A DNA stretch of 64,000 nucleotides from Timema cristinae (GCA_039000515.1 JBCFYV010000001.1:18081928-18145927); one strand, 5' to 3'. Shown: positions 24,373 to 36,514, counted from the first letter of the stretch. Notes: generated from the letters alone by a model not told the origin. Numbers and translations are program-made.

Positions 24373-27203
24373 TATTTTCAAATTTAAATCCAGCAGCATT
24401 ATTCAGTTATTAATACAAGTGCAGAAGCCAGTTCCATATTTAAAAATCCATTTGACTGTACAATAGATAGGCTCCCCCCCTAGCCTTCAATTGGAAAATG
24501 ATAAATCTGTAGGGTGATGAACTACTAGAAGACAAATTTCAAGAGAAGAATCTAATAGAATTCCATAAATGTCTTCCAAGCGATGAATGTAGTCAATTAA
24601 TTATCATATGATTGGGGTTTTATATCTATATTTGGCAACAACTACCAGTGTGAAAAAAAACACTTTCAAAGATAAAATGCGTAGAATCTCAATAGAGGTC
24701 GTCATTAACAAATTAACATTTTCAATCCATATTTATTATAGGGAGTATTAACTTTGAACACCAATTTGGTGAAATTTTATCTCCAAAACCACAATTACAT
24801 TATTCTCATTGGTAGATCTGTATTTCAAACAATTGTAGTGTAGTTATTATTATTACGTTACATGTTGTTCAATGATTTGTGAAAACTTCGTATGTTAGAA
24901 GAAAAGAAGAGAACGTTTGGCTCACCACTCGTGGCCCAGTTGACCCGGCATTGGCCGTGCTCTGCTCCCTCAAAGTCACAAACACGCACCAGTACTAACA
25001 ACATCTCACTGACGAGGCCTGGCTTCAATTCCTTGCCGCGCCCAAGAAAAAAAGAAGAAAGACGATATGCGCAGATCGAATGTGCGTTAACGACAGTGTA
25101 CAACGACAATCTGAACTATGGTTGGGCACCCTTTTGAAAAAGGTAGAGGCAATTCGAGTGTGTTCTAGACGTTTGCTCCCCCCTACCACTTTCCTCATTC
25201 TTTTTTCCACGCCTTGAGTGCATATAGTGTCACTTGTCTGATATATATATATATATATAGGGCACTGTTGGGTAGTGCCGGCACTCATTACTTGCGATCT
25301 ATAGGTGAGGGACCCTTGTACCTAGGTTAGATTCACGTCTCTGTATTCTAAATCTCGTTTGGCAATTATGTTTCAAAATTACAGTTCAGGATTTCGTATT
25401 TAAAATAATTCATTAATTATTGTATCTGGTCCTACTTCATATTGCTTGCTGACCATGGATAAAATATACAATTTTGCACGGTTTAGCTGTACGACCTGTT
25501 AACATCACTTAGTGATATTTTGGGAGAACATATATATTTGTTAAAAGGGAGTTTCAACTTCTCCCGCTTCATGGATGGTCTTATGCTGTAGAGTGCCACC
25601 ATTTTAGGTCCTTGTTGGATTCTTGTGGCGTTTTTGCTTGTTTTGTCAATTTCGTAAATTTAAATGTTTATCTCTTTTTATCCTTTGGAAATCAGGTTAT
25701 TAGTGTGACTGTTTAAAAGATAACATGATGTTAGTTAAATCTGGCTGCAAGTCAGCGAGTTTGCTCTATTATAGGGACGTCATAATAAACGTAAATGCTG
25801 GCAGTAATTATATTTGTGGTATATTAAATTGTTATTCTCGACTACTGTTTAGCCCAATCGCAGTTAGAGAGAAAGCCGTTATCCGGGAGTCTTTATTTAC
25901 TGTTATTTAAGGATCGCCGGCAGTGGCGAGAGAATGCCTTCAGCATTACTTGGTGTTTTTGGTATTTATTATGATTACTTTAATATGATGTTTACGAAGG
26001 TCAATGTAACTGGAGTTGTGTGATGTATCTAACGCCACCATTTAACATGAGATGGAGTATCACACGTTCCATATTTTATGGTTCTGTCATTGCTATTTCA
26101 CGCTTCATTCTCTCTCCTCTCTCTCTCTTAGAGTATTTACTGTCATATTGTTTTTTTAGTAAATAGACTCTCTTGTGGCCTATTTGTCTGTTATTTTTGG
26201 AAGATAACCAAGGGGCGGGTTACACTTTGACATATGACACTGTGGCCCTATCTTATAAGCTACCCCATAGTGTAATCCACCAAGGTAAGTTTGCTACCTC
26301 GCTGGGTTAATGGATTGTACATTAAGACTGACGTGACAAATAGAAAAAGCTAAAATATCCGGACTGGTGTGCATGTGTACAAAACACTCAGCTCGTAGAG
26401 TCTGGTTTCCTAGTAATGAAAGGCCAAAGTTCTAATATGAGCTATGTGTATTATGGTTGGTATTTACAGAATGTTTTTCCATATTTACTGCATGCTTATT
26501 TTGGGAAGTTTATACTTTACTTTTTCTTATTCGTCTCTGATACACTAGTGTAATTAACACATACATGCATGCACACGTAAATACACCACATACATTCATA
26601 TATATGTGCATACATGAATATATATACACATGCATGCATAAATACGCACATATAAGCTATATATATATATATATATATAACATATTTATACCCAAAACCT
26701 AGAAGAATACTTAGACTCTTGGCTAAATTAAGTTCAAATATATTAGCAGGATATGTGGAGACGATAGAAAGCTAAACTTTTCATATTAGATTCATATTTC
26801 CGTTTGTGGTTCTATGTAAATCAATATATAAAGAGAGTACTGCTTTCATTACCTTACATTAAAGGGATATAAGGAGCAGGTATAAGCATATAATAAACTT
26901 TTTATCTTCAATAAAAATATTAATCAAGAGTGGTTTACAAATTAATTGAATTAATTATCAATAGAACCCCAAAGATAAAATTAAAAGTCTTACCTCATTT
27001 GAGATGTGTTCATTGTTTTCTTGTATTTGAAGTAAATGCAATTTTCGTAAAGTCAACGAGCCTACCTGTAAATATAAATAATAGTTTTTTATCAAACATA
27101 TTTGCGGTTTAAAAATTAACACTTATTTTAAGTTAATACAAATATTGTTGTTAAACTGTTTGTTCAAACAGTATTTCTTAGAATAAGACTGTACAAGTTA
27201 TAT
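24373..27203. other. No gene recognised
   Basis: Includes a GC-richer stretch at 24910-25200 with a possible tRNA-like split head, and unclassified DNA at 25540-26300. Open frames lack family features. Confidence 0.45.
26655..26680. repeat. (TA)n microsatellite
   Basis: TA run, preceded by ATGCATGCAC/TATATGTGCA purine-pyrimidine alternations from 26560. Confidence 0.9.
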
Positions 27204-27392
27204 AATAATAATAATAATTATTGTTAGCACTGCGTCTTACTACCCGTTCGGGCTATACGCACTTACGCTAATGTGTAATGGTAGGGTGATTGTGATATGA
27301 AATGAGGACCTACAGTTTAACGTGGAATCCGAACCACGGTGGAGGCCTGGCATTCCCTACATTCACAAGATGTTTTGTCAAAGGTGAAGGAT
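27204..27392 (-). mobile_element. SINE type II, 5'-truncated
   Basis: AAT repeats, tail and body in reverse up to AAGATGTTTTGTCAAAGGTG; the tRNA head is absent, as expected from incomplete reverse transcription. Confidence 0.88.
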
Positions 27393-27659
27393 ACAAGTTA
27401 TAATGTTTTTATGTTTATGAAGAGGCAAAATTAGCATGAGGATCCATGATTGAGATAATCCTAGTATAATCAGGGTAAATAACCTTGCTACAAATATTAT
27501 GGTTGGTTGAAACTCGCACATTGGACTTTAATCCACCTCTAGTACTTAGATTGTGTTTAAAGTGCGAAGAAAATAAGGAAATGCATGTAAGCTTAATGGA
27601 TATATAAATCAAAATAAACAGGACTGGTTTGATGTTTGATGGAAATAGCGTGTGTATTA

Positions 27660-27715
27660 TTAATATTATATTATTATATATATATTATATATACAATATA
27701 TAATAATTAATATAC
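27660..27715. repeat. AT microsatellite
   Basis: ATATTATATTATTATATATA and similar, just before retroelement copy 2. Confidence 0.85.
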
Positions 27716-27739
27716 TTTATAGATACATATTATACTACT

Positions 27740-28212
27740 ACTAGATAGCTGTTGCCCGCGGCTTTGCTCACGTGGAAGTTGATTATATACAAATACGAAA
27801 ATATACATATGTATTTACAGATTAATTTAAAATATTACGTTACGTTGATGACCATAACTTGACCTCAGATCAAAAATAATTCAAGTCCGATACAAACTTT
27901 CACCCCCTTTTTCATCCCTTATTAAATAAAATTTCCAAAATTCCTGAAACACGTATTTATTTGTTTTACGTCAATAACCGAAATACAAAATTTTGTTTAT
28001 GTAACTTTCAAAATGACGGACTTTCATACATATTATCATCCCCTATTTTGACCCCTTTGGGGTGGAATTTTCTAAAATCCTTTCTTAGTGGGTGCCTACA
28101 TAACAAAATGAATATACAGTCCGAATTTCATGCTTGTAGCCTTGATAGTTTGCGATCGGCGATGATGAAAGTCAGTCAGTCAGTCAGGACATGTTATTTT
28201 ATAAGTATAAAT
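27740..28212 (+). mobile_element. 470-490 bp retroelement-like repeat, copy 2
   Basis: Same start and end as copy 1, opposite orientation. Lacks one ATGATAATATGT-type duplication present in copy 1. Followed by a GC-richer block (28213-28545) that may belong to a related element. Confidence 0.8.
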
Positions 28213-28545
28213 AAAGAAACGCGACCGACTCACCAACTGACATTAATGTTTACCCACTTCCAGATGAGATAAAAATTTGAAATTTGTCAAACTTATAGTT
28301 CATAGCCTTTAACCGACGGAAAAATCCAAAAATTGAAAGAAAAAAAACCCGTTAGTCCCCGAAAAAAATTCCAAATTGCGGAGCAACTTTAAAGTAGCGC
28401 GGTCCTTTATTGAAGGTCTCTTGTAGGATATACGATAGGACCTATCAAAATACGGCTCTGGAATTACATTAGTTTCCATCCACTTGCGAAGAAAACTCAC
28501 TAGGGCTTTGCAGGGCAGAGCCCCTAACGAGCGGAAGCGAGTATA
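28213..28545. repeat. GC-richer unclassified block, possibly transposon-derived
   Basis: Starts AAAGAAACGCGACCGACTCA and ends with GC-rich AGGGCAGAGCCCCTAACGAG. The phrasing resembles multi-copy arthropod repeats, but there is no second copy in the window. Confidence 0.35.
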
Positions 28546-28724
28546 TGTATATACTTTATATCCATTACTGTTTCCAGCCTAGGTCCGTTCAGTTTTTTAT
28601 TCAAGCCATATATTTCCCACTACCGACATGCTAGGCCTATTGTAGTTTCATACGTCTTATTTAACTCAATACTAGGACAGGAACATAATATAGTAGTCAG
28701 CCGTTAATTTATCAGGGTGAGAAA

Positions 28725-28832
28725 GTAATCCCACATTTCACCAGTGGTAAATTTTCGGCCATGCTGGGAATCAAACCCGAGACCCTTAGCTCTGTAGGCA
28801 GACACGATACTGATTGGTCTACGGTGTAAAAT
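28725..28832 (-). mobile_element. tRNA-like SINE head
   Basis: Minus strand: GTAGACCAATCAGTATCG, GTCTCGGGTTTGATTCCC. The following body reads ATTTACCACTGGTGAAATG. Confidence 0.45.
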
Positions 28833-28837
28833 CACAT

Positions 28838-28892
28838 ATAAATATATATATATATATAATATATATATTATATATATATTATATATATATGA
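28838..28892. repeat. AT microsatellite
   Basis: Alternating AT with TAAT and TTA interruptions. Confidence 0.9.
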
Positions 28893-29221
28893 TATATAAA
28901 TAAAGATTGGATTGTTAGAATTGAAATATATTTGTAAATTTAGCATAGAGCATAGAGTAGAAAGTAATGGAATGGTCAAAATATCATGGAAATCCACCAA
29001 TATAAAAAACTATTTAAAATAGACAAAGAAGTAAGGTTGGTCTAATAGAATGTATTCAAGAAAACATAAATAGAGAAGCTATAGAGTAAGCTTTGAAAAA
29101 TAAGGAATATATATATAGGAGCGCCACAAATAGAGAAGAAAAGCTAAAGGAATAATGTTAGTATGATAGGACGATAATGAGGAGAGCCTACTCTGTGGGT
29201 GCCCTAGAAATAACACACAGT

Positions 29222-29790
29222 CCACCACTGACCTCGTCTGGGCACCCTAGCAACGTCCCACAGTTCACCATTGACCTGGCCTGAGACCCTAGCAACATTC
29301 CACAGTCCACCATTGACCTGGCCTGGAGACACTAGCAACATCCACATCCCACCATTGACCTGGCCTGGAGACCCTAGCAACATCCACAGTCCACCATTGA
29401 CCTGGCCTGGTGACCCTAGCAACATTCCACAGCCCACCACTGACCTGGCCTGGAGACCCTTGCAACATTCCACAGTCCACCATTGACCTGGCCTGGGAGA
29501 CTATTGACATTCCACAGTCCACCATTGACCTCGTATGGAGACCCTAACAACATTCCACAGCCCACCACTGACCTGGCCTGGAGACCCTAGCAACATCCCA
29601 CAGCCACCACTGACCTGGCCTGGAGACCCTAGCAACATTTCACAGTCCACCATTGACCTGGCCTAGAGACCCTAGAAACATTTCACAGCCACCATTGACC
29701 TAGGCCTAGAGACCCTAGCAACATTCCACAGTCCACCATTGATCTGGCCTAGAGACCCTAGCAACATTCCACAGTCCACCATTGACCTCA
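29222..29790. repeat. 43-bp minisatellite, about 13 units
   Basis: Units read CCACCATTGACCTGGCCTGG then AGACCCTAGCAACATTCCACAGT with scattered changes (one or two bases of length variation). The right end stops exactly at the splice donor of the receptor exon on the other strand. Open frames across it are by-products. Confidence 0.93.
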
Positions 29791-29791
29791 C

Positions 29792-30711
29792 CTGCTCCTT
29801 AGTCCGGTGGGCCACCTCCATGGTGATGGTCAGAAAAGATACGCTAAACAGTATCCAGAAGCTGGGGAGTGAGTCCTCTAGGTCGAGACCCCTTTCAAAG
29901 ATCGTGAATACGCACACACATACTACAGGGACAATGTTCAGGATTAGGATAAAATAACAGGCTGGCAAGACACTCCCAGTCTCCTCTAGTATTTCAAGGA
30001 GGTGAAGCCACACCGTGGGCAAGATCTTCATCCGAGCGAGATGGCGTTCCTTCACTGCACTTTGGTAGTGCTCGCCAGTTGACGAGAGTAAGTGCTGACG
30101 ACATCACACATCGACAACCAGAGTGTCGCGTTCGCCACATTAAAAACTCCATGAAAGATATACAACATCAAAATGATTGTAGTTTCATTGTAAGTATAGG
30201 TACAACTTACAAGTAGAACACTCCAAAAGATAAAAAATAAAATTTCTCCTAAAAAAGATGGAGATTGAAGTGTCTGACTCGTAACCTTGTAGAACAAATT
30301 TTCAAATTCTTTTAAACGATTGACGTATGAACAGATGTTTCGTGTCCGGAGCCAGTAATTGATAGGAATAAGTGTTATACCTAAAAATGGCAACCAATTG
30401 ATTGGTATCCACGTCAACTCTATCAAATTTGTAGAATACAATTTAAAATTTATAGATTGTAGAGCAAGGCAAGAGTATAAAATATACAGAAATATAGAAT
30501 ATAATAAAATAATATATCTTCTATGGAAACATCCTTGATTATTAAAACAAGACTTAAGTTTGCCTTGATCTTGTACAGCCGGGAAAAGACCAAACATACG
30601 ATGAATATTTAAAACACGTAATAAGGTTATATTTTTATTTTTGTTTTCAAGAGCAGTTTTATTTCTCCTTATCTGACACGTAGAATGTAATAATTCGAAG
30701 TTTGTGTAATT
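29792..30711 (-). pseudogene. Gustatory receptor-like exon (7tm chemoreceptor), frameshifted
   Basis: Insect gustatory receptor-like membrane protein, minus strand. The open frame runs from about 30711; the first Met is at 30597, but residues before it (LLRVLNIH then RMFGLFP) already match the start of the family, so the true start probably lies in an upstream exon or is lost. Seen: four hydrophobic segments with an NRLKEFENLF loop, then STYSRQLAS and a stop at 30052-30054. The next frame continues at once with ERHLARMKILPTVWLHLLEI, two more membrane segments and HRTKEQ, ending in a CAG|GTGAGG donor at 29792, phase 0 as usual near the C-terminus of these receptors. One missing base near 30055 would explain the break. 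The last exon with the TY-QF motif was not found. Assignment rests on pattern recognition; an odorant receptor is less likely. Either a pseudogene or a base-calling error. Confidence 0.65.
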
Positions 30712-31321
30712 CTAAGTGATACACACGCCATCCTTAAAAGTTGAAGTCCTGGTTAATTTAAATTTCATAAAACTTTCACACTAAAGTTCAACTTATCTCA
30801 AAGAATACTTTGTTCAAAATGGTTCTAGTTAATAAACCTTGTTCAACATAAAAGTATTAAGGGAAAAAAAATAAACATTTAAATACAGATTCCAAATATC
30901 TCAACCATGTCATTAATAAGACAGGTGTAATCAATTTTGTTGAAACGTTTTGTAGTTCTTAAATATACAATTTGTGTCAAGTTAGAGAATAAAAATGTAT
31001 GCATAGCTTAACAGGTAGATTTAGAAAACGATAATTTTATTGATTGGATTTAGTTTTTTAAATAAATCTTATGATTTGATGTCCAATATTTTGATAGGTA
31101 AATTATAAAAAAGAAGGAAGAAATTTAAATAATTTAGAAATAATATATTAATTTACAAAATAAGTTCAATTTTAAAAATATTTTGCAAACTAACATTTGT
31201 TTCAGAAAAATTAAATTGTCTAAAATAATACGTTGCCTAATACAAGCGATTTAAAAAAAATAGTTTGAAAATTTTCTATTTTCGATAGAAATATATTTTT
31301 TAATAAGACTGTCAATTTCAA
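30712..31321. other. No feature recognised upstream of the receptor exon
   Basis: AT-rich; a preceding receptor exon was not identified. Confidence 0.5.
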
Positions 31322-31568
31322 CGCTTTGGTGTCCGTATGGTCTTAAGGCATTACTCCTTCAATAGACTAGGCTGCCGAGCACAATAAGATCAGGGTTCAA
31401 ATCCTTGTTGGGTTTACCTAGTGTGGTTCTTACTTAATGATTTTCCACTCTCCCACTACGCAAATGTGGTTACACTTCCTCTAAATTCAATCTTCACCTT
31501 CCTAACTGACTATAGTAATTAATACATACGCGTATAACCTGTACATTCAGTGAAACGCAGTACTAAAA
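31322..31568 (+). mobile_element. SINE type Ib
   Basis: GTCCGTATGGTCTTAAGGC, CAGGGTTCAAATCC, and a damaged tail (GAAACGCAGTACTAAAA). Confidence 0.8.
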
Positions 31569-32149
31569 ATCAAAAAACATTAATTATCGATTTTATAATA
31601 AAACAGTCACACGTTTTAAAAAAATAAAAAAATAAAATGATTTGCAATTTCTATGACAACCCCCCCCCCCCTCCTCCAAACAAACTTTCATAAATAACAC
31701 AATTATTTATCTTTAATTGTTAACAATTCAATAAATAAGCACGGCATAAACAAGAAGATGTTTAACTATTCAATTAATTAGACACAGACGTAGGCATGTT
31801 TTCAAGAGACTTCGATATAAACTAGTAGATCTTTGAACAGTAGACTTCGTTCCCTCCATTCAAAAAATGCGAGTACGTTTTATCAATTATAATTATCACG
31901 TTCTTACTGTTATAGAATGATAACATTGGCTTTGGATTTCAAGTTGAAATATCTCCTATAATAAATCCTTGGATTAGAAATTTATTTCTCTCCTTGGTGA
32001 TCAAATGAGACAGAAAATAAATGAATATTATATACAATAGTTCATTACATTCATAGAAAATAACATATTTTCACGCGTTTTAAGACGTCAGGCTCACAAT
32101 AAATGTCAAAATAAAAAAAATACACCTTAAATATTCAATCAGCCTGGAT

Positions 32150-32380
32150 TTTTTTAAGTACCGCTTCTTACTACCATTTCAGGTTATAAGCTTGTGTATT
32201 AATTATGCTAGTAAGAAGGTTATATTTAGAGGAAGTGTGATTTCATTTTCCGGGAGAGAGAATGTAATTTTTTTTTTAACGTATAGTACACCCGACCGAG
32301 ATTTTAACCTTGATCTCCCAGCCATCAGCAGTCTAGTCTACTGCGTTAGGAGCACGTTTGACCACGCGGCCACCGCAACA
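32150..32380 (-). mobile_element. SINE type Ib
   Basis: CCGCTTCTTACTACCATTTC at the left; TTGACCACGCGGCCACCG at the right. Confidence 0.8.
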
Positions 32381-33254
32381 GATTACAAAAAAAAAAAAAA
32401 TATTCAAATCCCTTGATACGGATGATTAGACGAAACAACTCCAGAGCAGCCACAGCCTATTTAAACAGATCAAAAGAAAAAACTATTTACGTTCTGTCAA
32501 CCTGAAAGGTATTAGTCTTTCATTGATATATTACACTATGGCCTTATTTTACAATCTACACCTTAGTGGAAAAAATACAAGATAATCTGGCTACTTGCAC
32601 ATATATTACTTGGCCTAATTTCGAAGTATGCCCATAAAAAAAAAATCACGGTAAAATTACTCAATCCATTTTTAAATTATTGCAGAGCAAATATCCAGAC
32701 AGAAATACCGCCGAAGTGCCAAATTCTTAAGTTAATCTAGAAGCTGGCTACTATCGGTCATTAATATAGTGTATGGTTATAGTATATAGTATACATTTAT
32801 ATAGTATATATTAATATAGTGTATAGTTAATACAGCGCATGTTTGAGACATTTCGTAAAAGGTTTGGTTGTATTCGAGATTGTATATTATATTGTGAAAT
32901 GCCTATTTAAATAAAATGCACGTTCAAAACCTTAAGTAGATTATTTAAAGAAGATAAAAATGTATATTGTAAGAGGTATTTAATGCAGATTTATAGAATA
33001 GTTTCATTTTAAAATATACACAACATATAGTCCTTTTGCTTGTCAATTTATTACTTTGAAATGGGAAACGCAAATTTTACCAAAGAGATTCTCTATCTAC
33101 CCTACAGATTATTTTCTTTGGTTAAGCCAACAATAAAAAAACAACACTTTTGTTGAAAAATAAATAAACAATATTAGTTATTAATCTATTAACATCTTTA
33201 CCATTTTCAAGGAATGTAAAACTCAGAATATACACAGAAAAATGTAACCACTTG
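32381..33254. other. No feature recognised
   Basis: AT-rich with GTATAGT/TATAGTATA slips near 32760-32830. Confidence 0.5.
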
Positions 33255-34300
33255 TTCTCTATGGGTGTGAAACGTGATCTCTTACCTTACATGATAAGAA
33301 GAAACGACGGTGATTGAAAACAAGCAGCTTAGGAAGAGGGAGGGAAGGAGGTTACATAATGTTGAGTTACATACTTTGTACGAATCACAAAAAGTTGTTA
33401 GGATAGTCAAGAGAATTTAGAACCATGTACAGGGTACTAACTAGCAAACCCAATGTGAAAGCCCATAGGGAAAACCTAAACGCATAAGGAAGAGTAACAT
33501 TAGAATGGGCCTGAAAGAGATATGGTGTAATGAGTTGGACTGAATAAAACTAGCTCAAGATAGGATTAGGCTGTAAGGAGGTGGACTGGATAAAACTAGC
33601 TTAAGATAGGATCAGGCTGTAAGGAGGTGGACTGGAAAACTAGCTAAGATAAGATTAGGGCTGTAATGAGGTGGACTGGATATAATTAGATAAACATAGG
33701 GATAGGGTGTAATGAGTTGGACTGGATAAAAATAGATCAAGATAGGGATGGGTTGTAATGAGGTGAACAGGATAGGATTATATTAAGATAGGGATAGGGT
33801 GTAATAAGTTGGACTGGATAGAAATAGATCAAGATAGGGATGGGTTGTAATGAGGTGAACAAGATAGAATTATATCAAGATAAGGATAGGGTGTAATGAG
33901 TTGGACTGGATAGAAATAATTCAAGATATTGATGGGTGTGATGAGTTGGACTGGATAGAAATAGTTCAAGGTAGGTTGTAATGAGGTGAACAGGATAGAA
34001 CTATATCAAGATAGGGATAGGGTGTAATTAATTGGACTGGATAGAAATTGATCACGATAGTGATGGGGTGTGATGAGGTATACTAAATATAACTAGATCA
34101 GATAGGGATAGGGTGTAATGAGGTAGACTGGATAGAAATAGATCAAGCTTGGAATAGGGTTTAAGGAGGTGTACTGGATAGAACTAGCATATGATAGATA
34201 AATTATGTAATGAGGTTGACTTGATAGAACAAGCTCAAGATAAGAATGGGTGGCGTACTTTGGAAGTGCAGCAATGAACTTTGGAGCTCCTATTTCTATA
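33255..34300 (+). mobile_element. LINE reverse transcriptase C-terminal relic with internal minisatellite
   Basis: Broken reading frames give LYGCET (then TGA for Trp) SLTL, ENKQLRK, LHNVELHTLYES, VVRIVKR, and RMGLKEIWCNELDWI, the characteristic tail of insect non-LTR reverse transcriptase ORFs. The segment like DWIDLAQDRDR is then repeated many times, and after the array the ORF end resumes (GWRTL, AAMNFGAP). Many stops and shifts: not functional. Confidence 0.75.
33527..34252 (+). repeat. 46-bp minisatellite, about 16 units, inside the LINE relic
   Basis: Unit GTAATGAGGTGGACTGGATA then GAAATAGATCAAGATAGGGATAGGGT; each unit can be read as CNEVDWIEIDQDRDR, a copy of the LINE C-terminal segment. 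Two alternating unit types (GGACTGG and GAACAGG) suggest later higher-order duplication. Confidence 0.92.
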
Positions 34301-34374
34301 CAGTATAGAGTATTCAAATAAGTAATTATATATTATATTCATTATACAGTCAGTGACAGATCCCCTTTTGTGAT

Positions 34375-34480
34375 GATAAGGCATTAACATGGTCTGGTCT
34401 GTTTTGTCATTACTAGAAGCACAAGGTTCGTATCCTGATTGGGTGTGCCAAGCGCAGTTTTAATTAAAACGTTTCTACAC
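34375..34480 (+). mobile_element. SINE type Ib head, decayed
   Basis: ATGGTCTGGTCTG, AAGGTTCGTATCCTGATTGG; the body fades after CTACACCCTCCC. Confidence 0.4.
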
Positions 34481-34646
34481 CCTCCCATCTCTGAATGCAG
34501 GACATTTTTATCTAAAGCCTACCTCCCTCATAGCTATCTCATTAGGGAACATTTTCAATCAGCATGGTCAGAGGGTATGATGAATGCAATTTATTTTATA
34601 ACTGTTTCAGTTTTATATATATATATATATATATTTTTTTTTTAAG

Positions 34647-34880
34647 GACCCGCCTCGGTGGCGTAGTTGGTTAACGCGCTTGTCGTGTTGAGCTTGACTG
34701 CTGAGGACCGGGAGATCGAGGTTCGAATCTCGGTCGGGTTATTCCTAAATGGTTTTCCACTCTTCCTCCATGCAAATGCGAGTTCACTTTCTCTAATTCA
34801 ACCTTCCCAATTCCTAATCCATTAGCGTAATTAGTACTTAAAGCGTATAACTCGAACGGGTAGTAAGACGCGGTTCTAAA
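34647..34880 (+). mobile_element. SINE type Ia, well preserved
   Basis: Head ACCCGCCTCGGTGGCGTAG, B box GAGGTTCGAATCTCGG; the acceptor-like ends ACCCG and CGGGT can pair. Body and full tail present. Confidence 0.9.
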
Positions 34881-35289
34881 TATATTATTTATAGAATACT
34901 TTATTTTTATAGTAGATTTTGAGCAACTTTTTTATATTTGTCTTACCGTCATGATAAAATACAAAAAATAAAAATACAATTAGTTTTCCTAATTATTGAT
35001 ACATATTTTATTCAAGTCCCACTATTGGTTATATTGATCAAGCAAATTCCTCTTGAATTTTTAAATCTTAGAATTTAATCTATATACATTTTTTAACACT
35101 GAATTTTACAATAATTTCGAGCTATATGCTGCTAATTTCATATTAATTTAGCCTTTAAATAAAAGATAATTTGAAAAAAGAACAAATAAGAAATAATCGT
35201 CTAATGGAAGGAGATAATTATACTCAAACATTTGCCTTCAATTAAACTGTCACTATTCAGAAAATTATGAGATTTAAGAACCTTTAACA

Positions 35290-35532
35290 AACCCGCCTAG
35301 GGGGACTCGTGGTCTAACGCGCTACTATCGTGTTGAGCTAGACTGCCAAAGACGGGGGTATTAGGGTTTGATCTCGGTCAGGCGTAGAGAGGGTGGTTTT
35401 TTCGAAATGATTTTCCACTCTCCTTTCGCACAAATTCGGGTGCACTTCCTTTCAATTTAATCTTCCTAATCTCGAAACCAATATTGTAATTGGTACATTT
35501 AGCGTATATCCCGAACGGGTAGTAAGACATTT
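35290..35532 (+). mobile_element. SINE with mixed Ia/Ib head
   Basis: Starts CCCGCCTAGGGGG (type Ia), changes to GTGGTCTAACGCGCTACT (type Ib), then GTGTTGAGC (Ia) and TAGACTGCC (Ib). Confidence 0.8.
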
Positions 35533-35557
35533 ATCAAAGCGTACAATACATTTTCTA

Positions 35558-35796
35558 TCACCGCGTCATAATAGGCCTACCTGTTTTAGTTATATGCATG
35601 TGTAGTAGTTACACTAGTGAATTAGAGATAAGGAAGGTTGAATTTATAGGAAGTGTACCCACATTTGTGTTGAAGAGAGAGTAGAAAACCACCCTCAGTA
35701 CACATGACCAGCGTTAGAACTCAGATCTTCCTGTCATCTTCAGTCTATTGTATTGCGAGTGTGACGCCTTAGACCATGTTGCCATTGAAGCACGTT
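35558..35796 (-). mobile_element. SINE type Ib
   Basis: Tail partly mutated at the left; GGAAGTGTACCCACATTTG body; TTAGACCATGTTGCCATTG head. Confidence 0.78.
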
Positions 35797-36133
35797 ACAG
35801 TAAAATCCGTGCCTACATTTTAAATATATGTGGTAAGGGTTTTAATAAAATAACTTTTATCTTGAAATAACTGAAATATTATATTAAGTTATTAAAACTA
35901 TCCTTTACAGGTTTCATTATATACGTTGCTTTTAACTTTCCAATAAACAACAATGGAGCATTAAAAATACTTTTTTACAATCATTCAATATGGATTTATT
36001 AAAACATCAAATATTATAGATTATTAAAAATCATCAATACAAAAAAAGAAATGATTTAAATATTGTATTTTTAAAATAAAATAAAAATTCTTTATACCTT
36101 GGTTGAATTCCATAATATAAAAATCTACAAATA

Positions 36134-36203
<70 letters not shown>
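36134..36203 (+). repeat. (AAT)n microsatellite
   Basis: About 23 uninterrupted AAT units; poly-Tyr and poly-Leu frames in reverse are artefacts. Not attached to a recognisable SINE. Confidence 0.96.
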
Positions 36204-36204
<1 letters not shown>

Positions 36205-36514
36205 AAAACAAAAGCTTTGATTTATCAAACAGGAAAAATATTTACCTAAACTTTGTACTAATTTTAAACGAAAACGCGTCAGAAGTGAACGTATGTACTT
36301 ATTTAATCATCCCAAAATAATGCCATTGAAGATTTATTATAAACTTTATCAAATAAAGAACAAACATTTCACTATCAGCAATATTATTTCGTAAGGACAG
36401 ATTAGGTCTCATTGCCATTCACTTAAATTATTTTTACTTGATAAGAAAATGTATTGCACAACAAACCAATAACGATTTTTCTGTATTTAAATATCTGAGT
36501 AGGTTGTTAAAATG

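Noticed and set aside
24892..25137. 81-codon open frame overlapping a possible tRNA-like split head
   Set aside because: No family motif; the boxes are too far apart and only one copy is present.
27961..28272. Frame beginning MFYVNNRN, seen three times in the window
   Set aside because: It is repeated because the 470-490 bp element is repeated with near-identical DNA; frame length and end differ between copies and no domain is visible.
28890..29010. Possible last exon of the gustatory receptor on the minus strand
   Set aside because: One frame ends in Gln-Phe-stop after YSML-like residues and another reads SMLNLQIYF, but the spacing does not fit the TY-QF motif, a stop interrupts the first frame, and both cannot be right.
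29204..29525. Repetitive Gly/Gln/Val/Trp-rich frames
   Set aside because: Translations of the 43-bp minisatellite.
29222..34252. CRISPR-like arrays
   Set aside because: Both arrays are contiguous tandem repeats without unique spacers, in a eukaryotic genome.
34647..34745. Possible functional tRNA gene
   Set aside because: A and B boxes are good, but the region between them is too long and irregular, no anticodon arm is convincing, and the sequence continues into a SINE body and tail. The same holds for every type II and III head.
36024..36228. Poly-Tyr and poly-Leu frames
   Set aside because: By-products of the AAT microsatellite.
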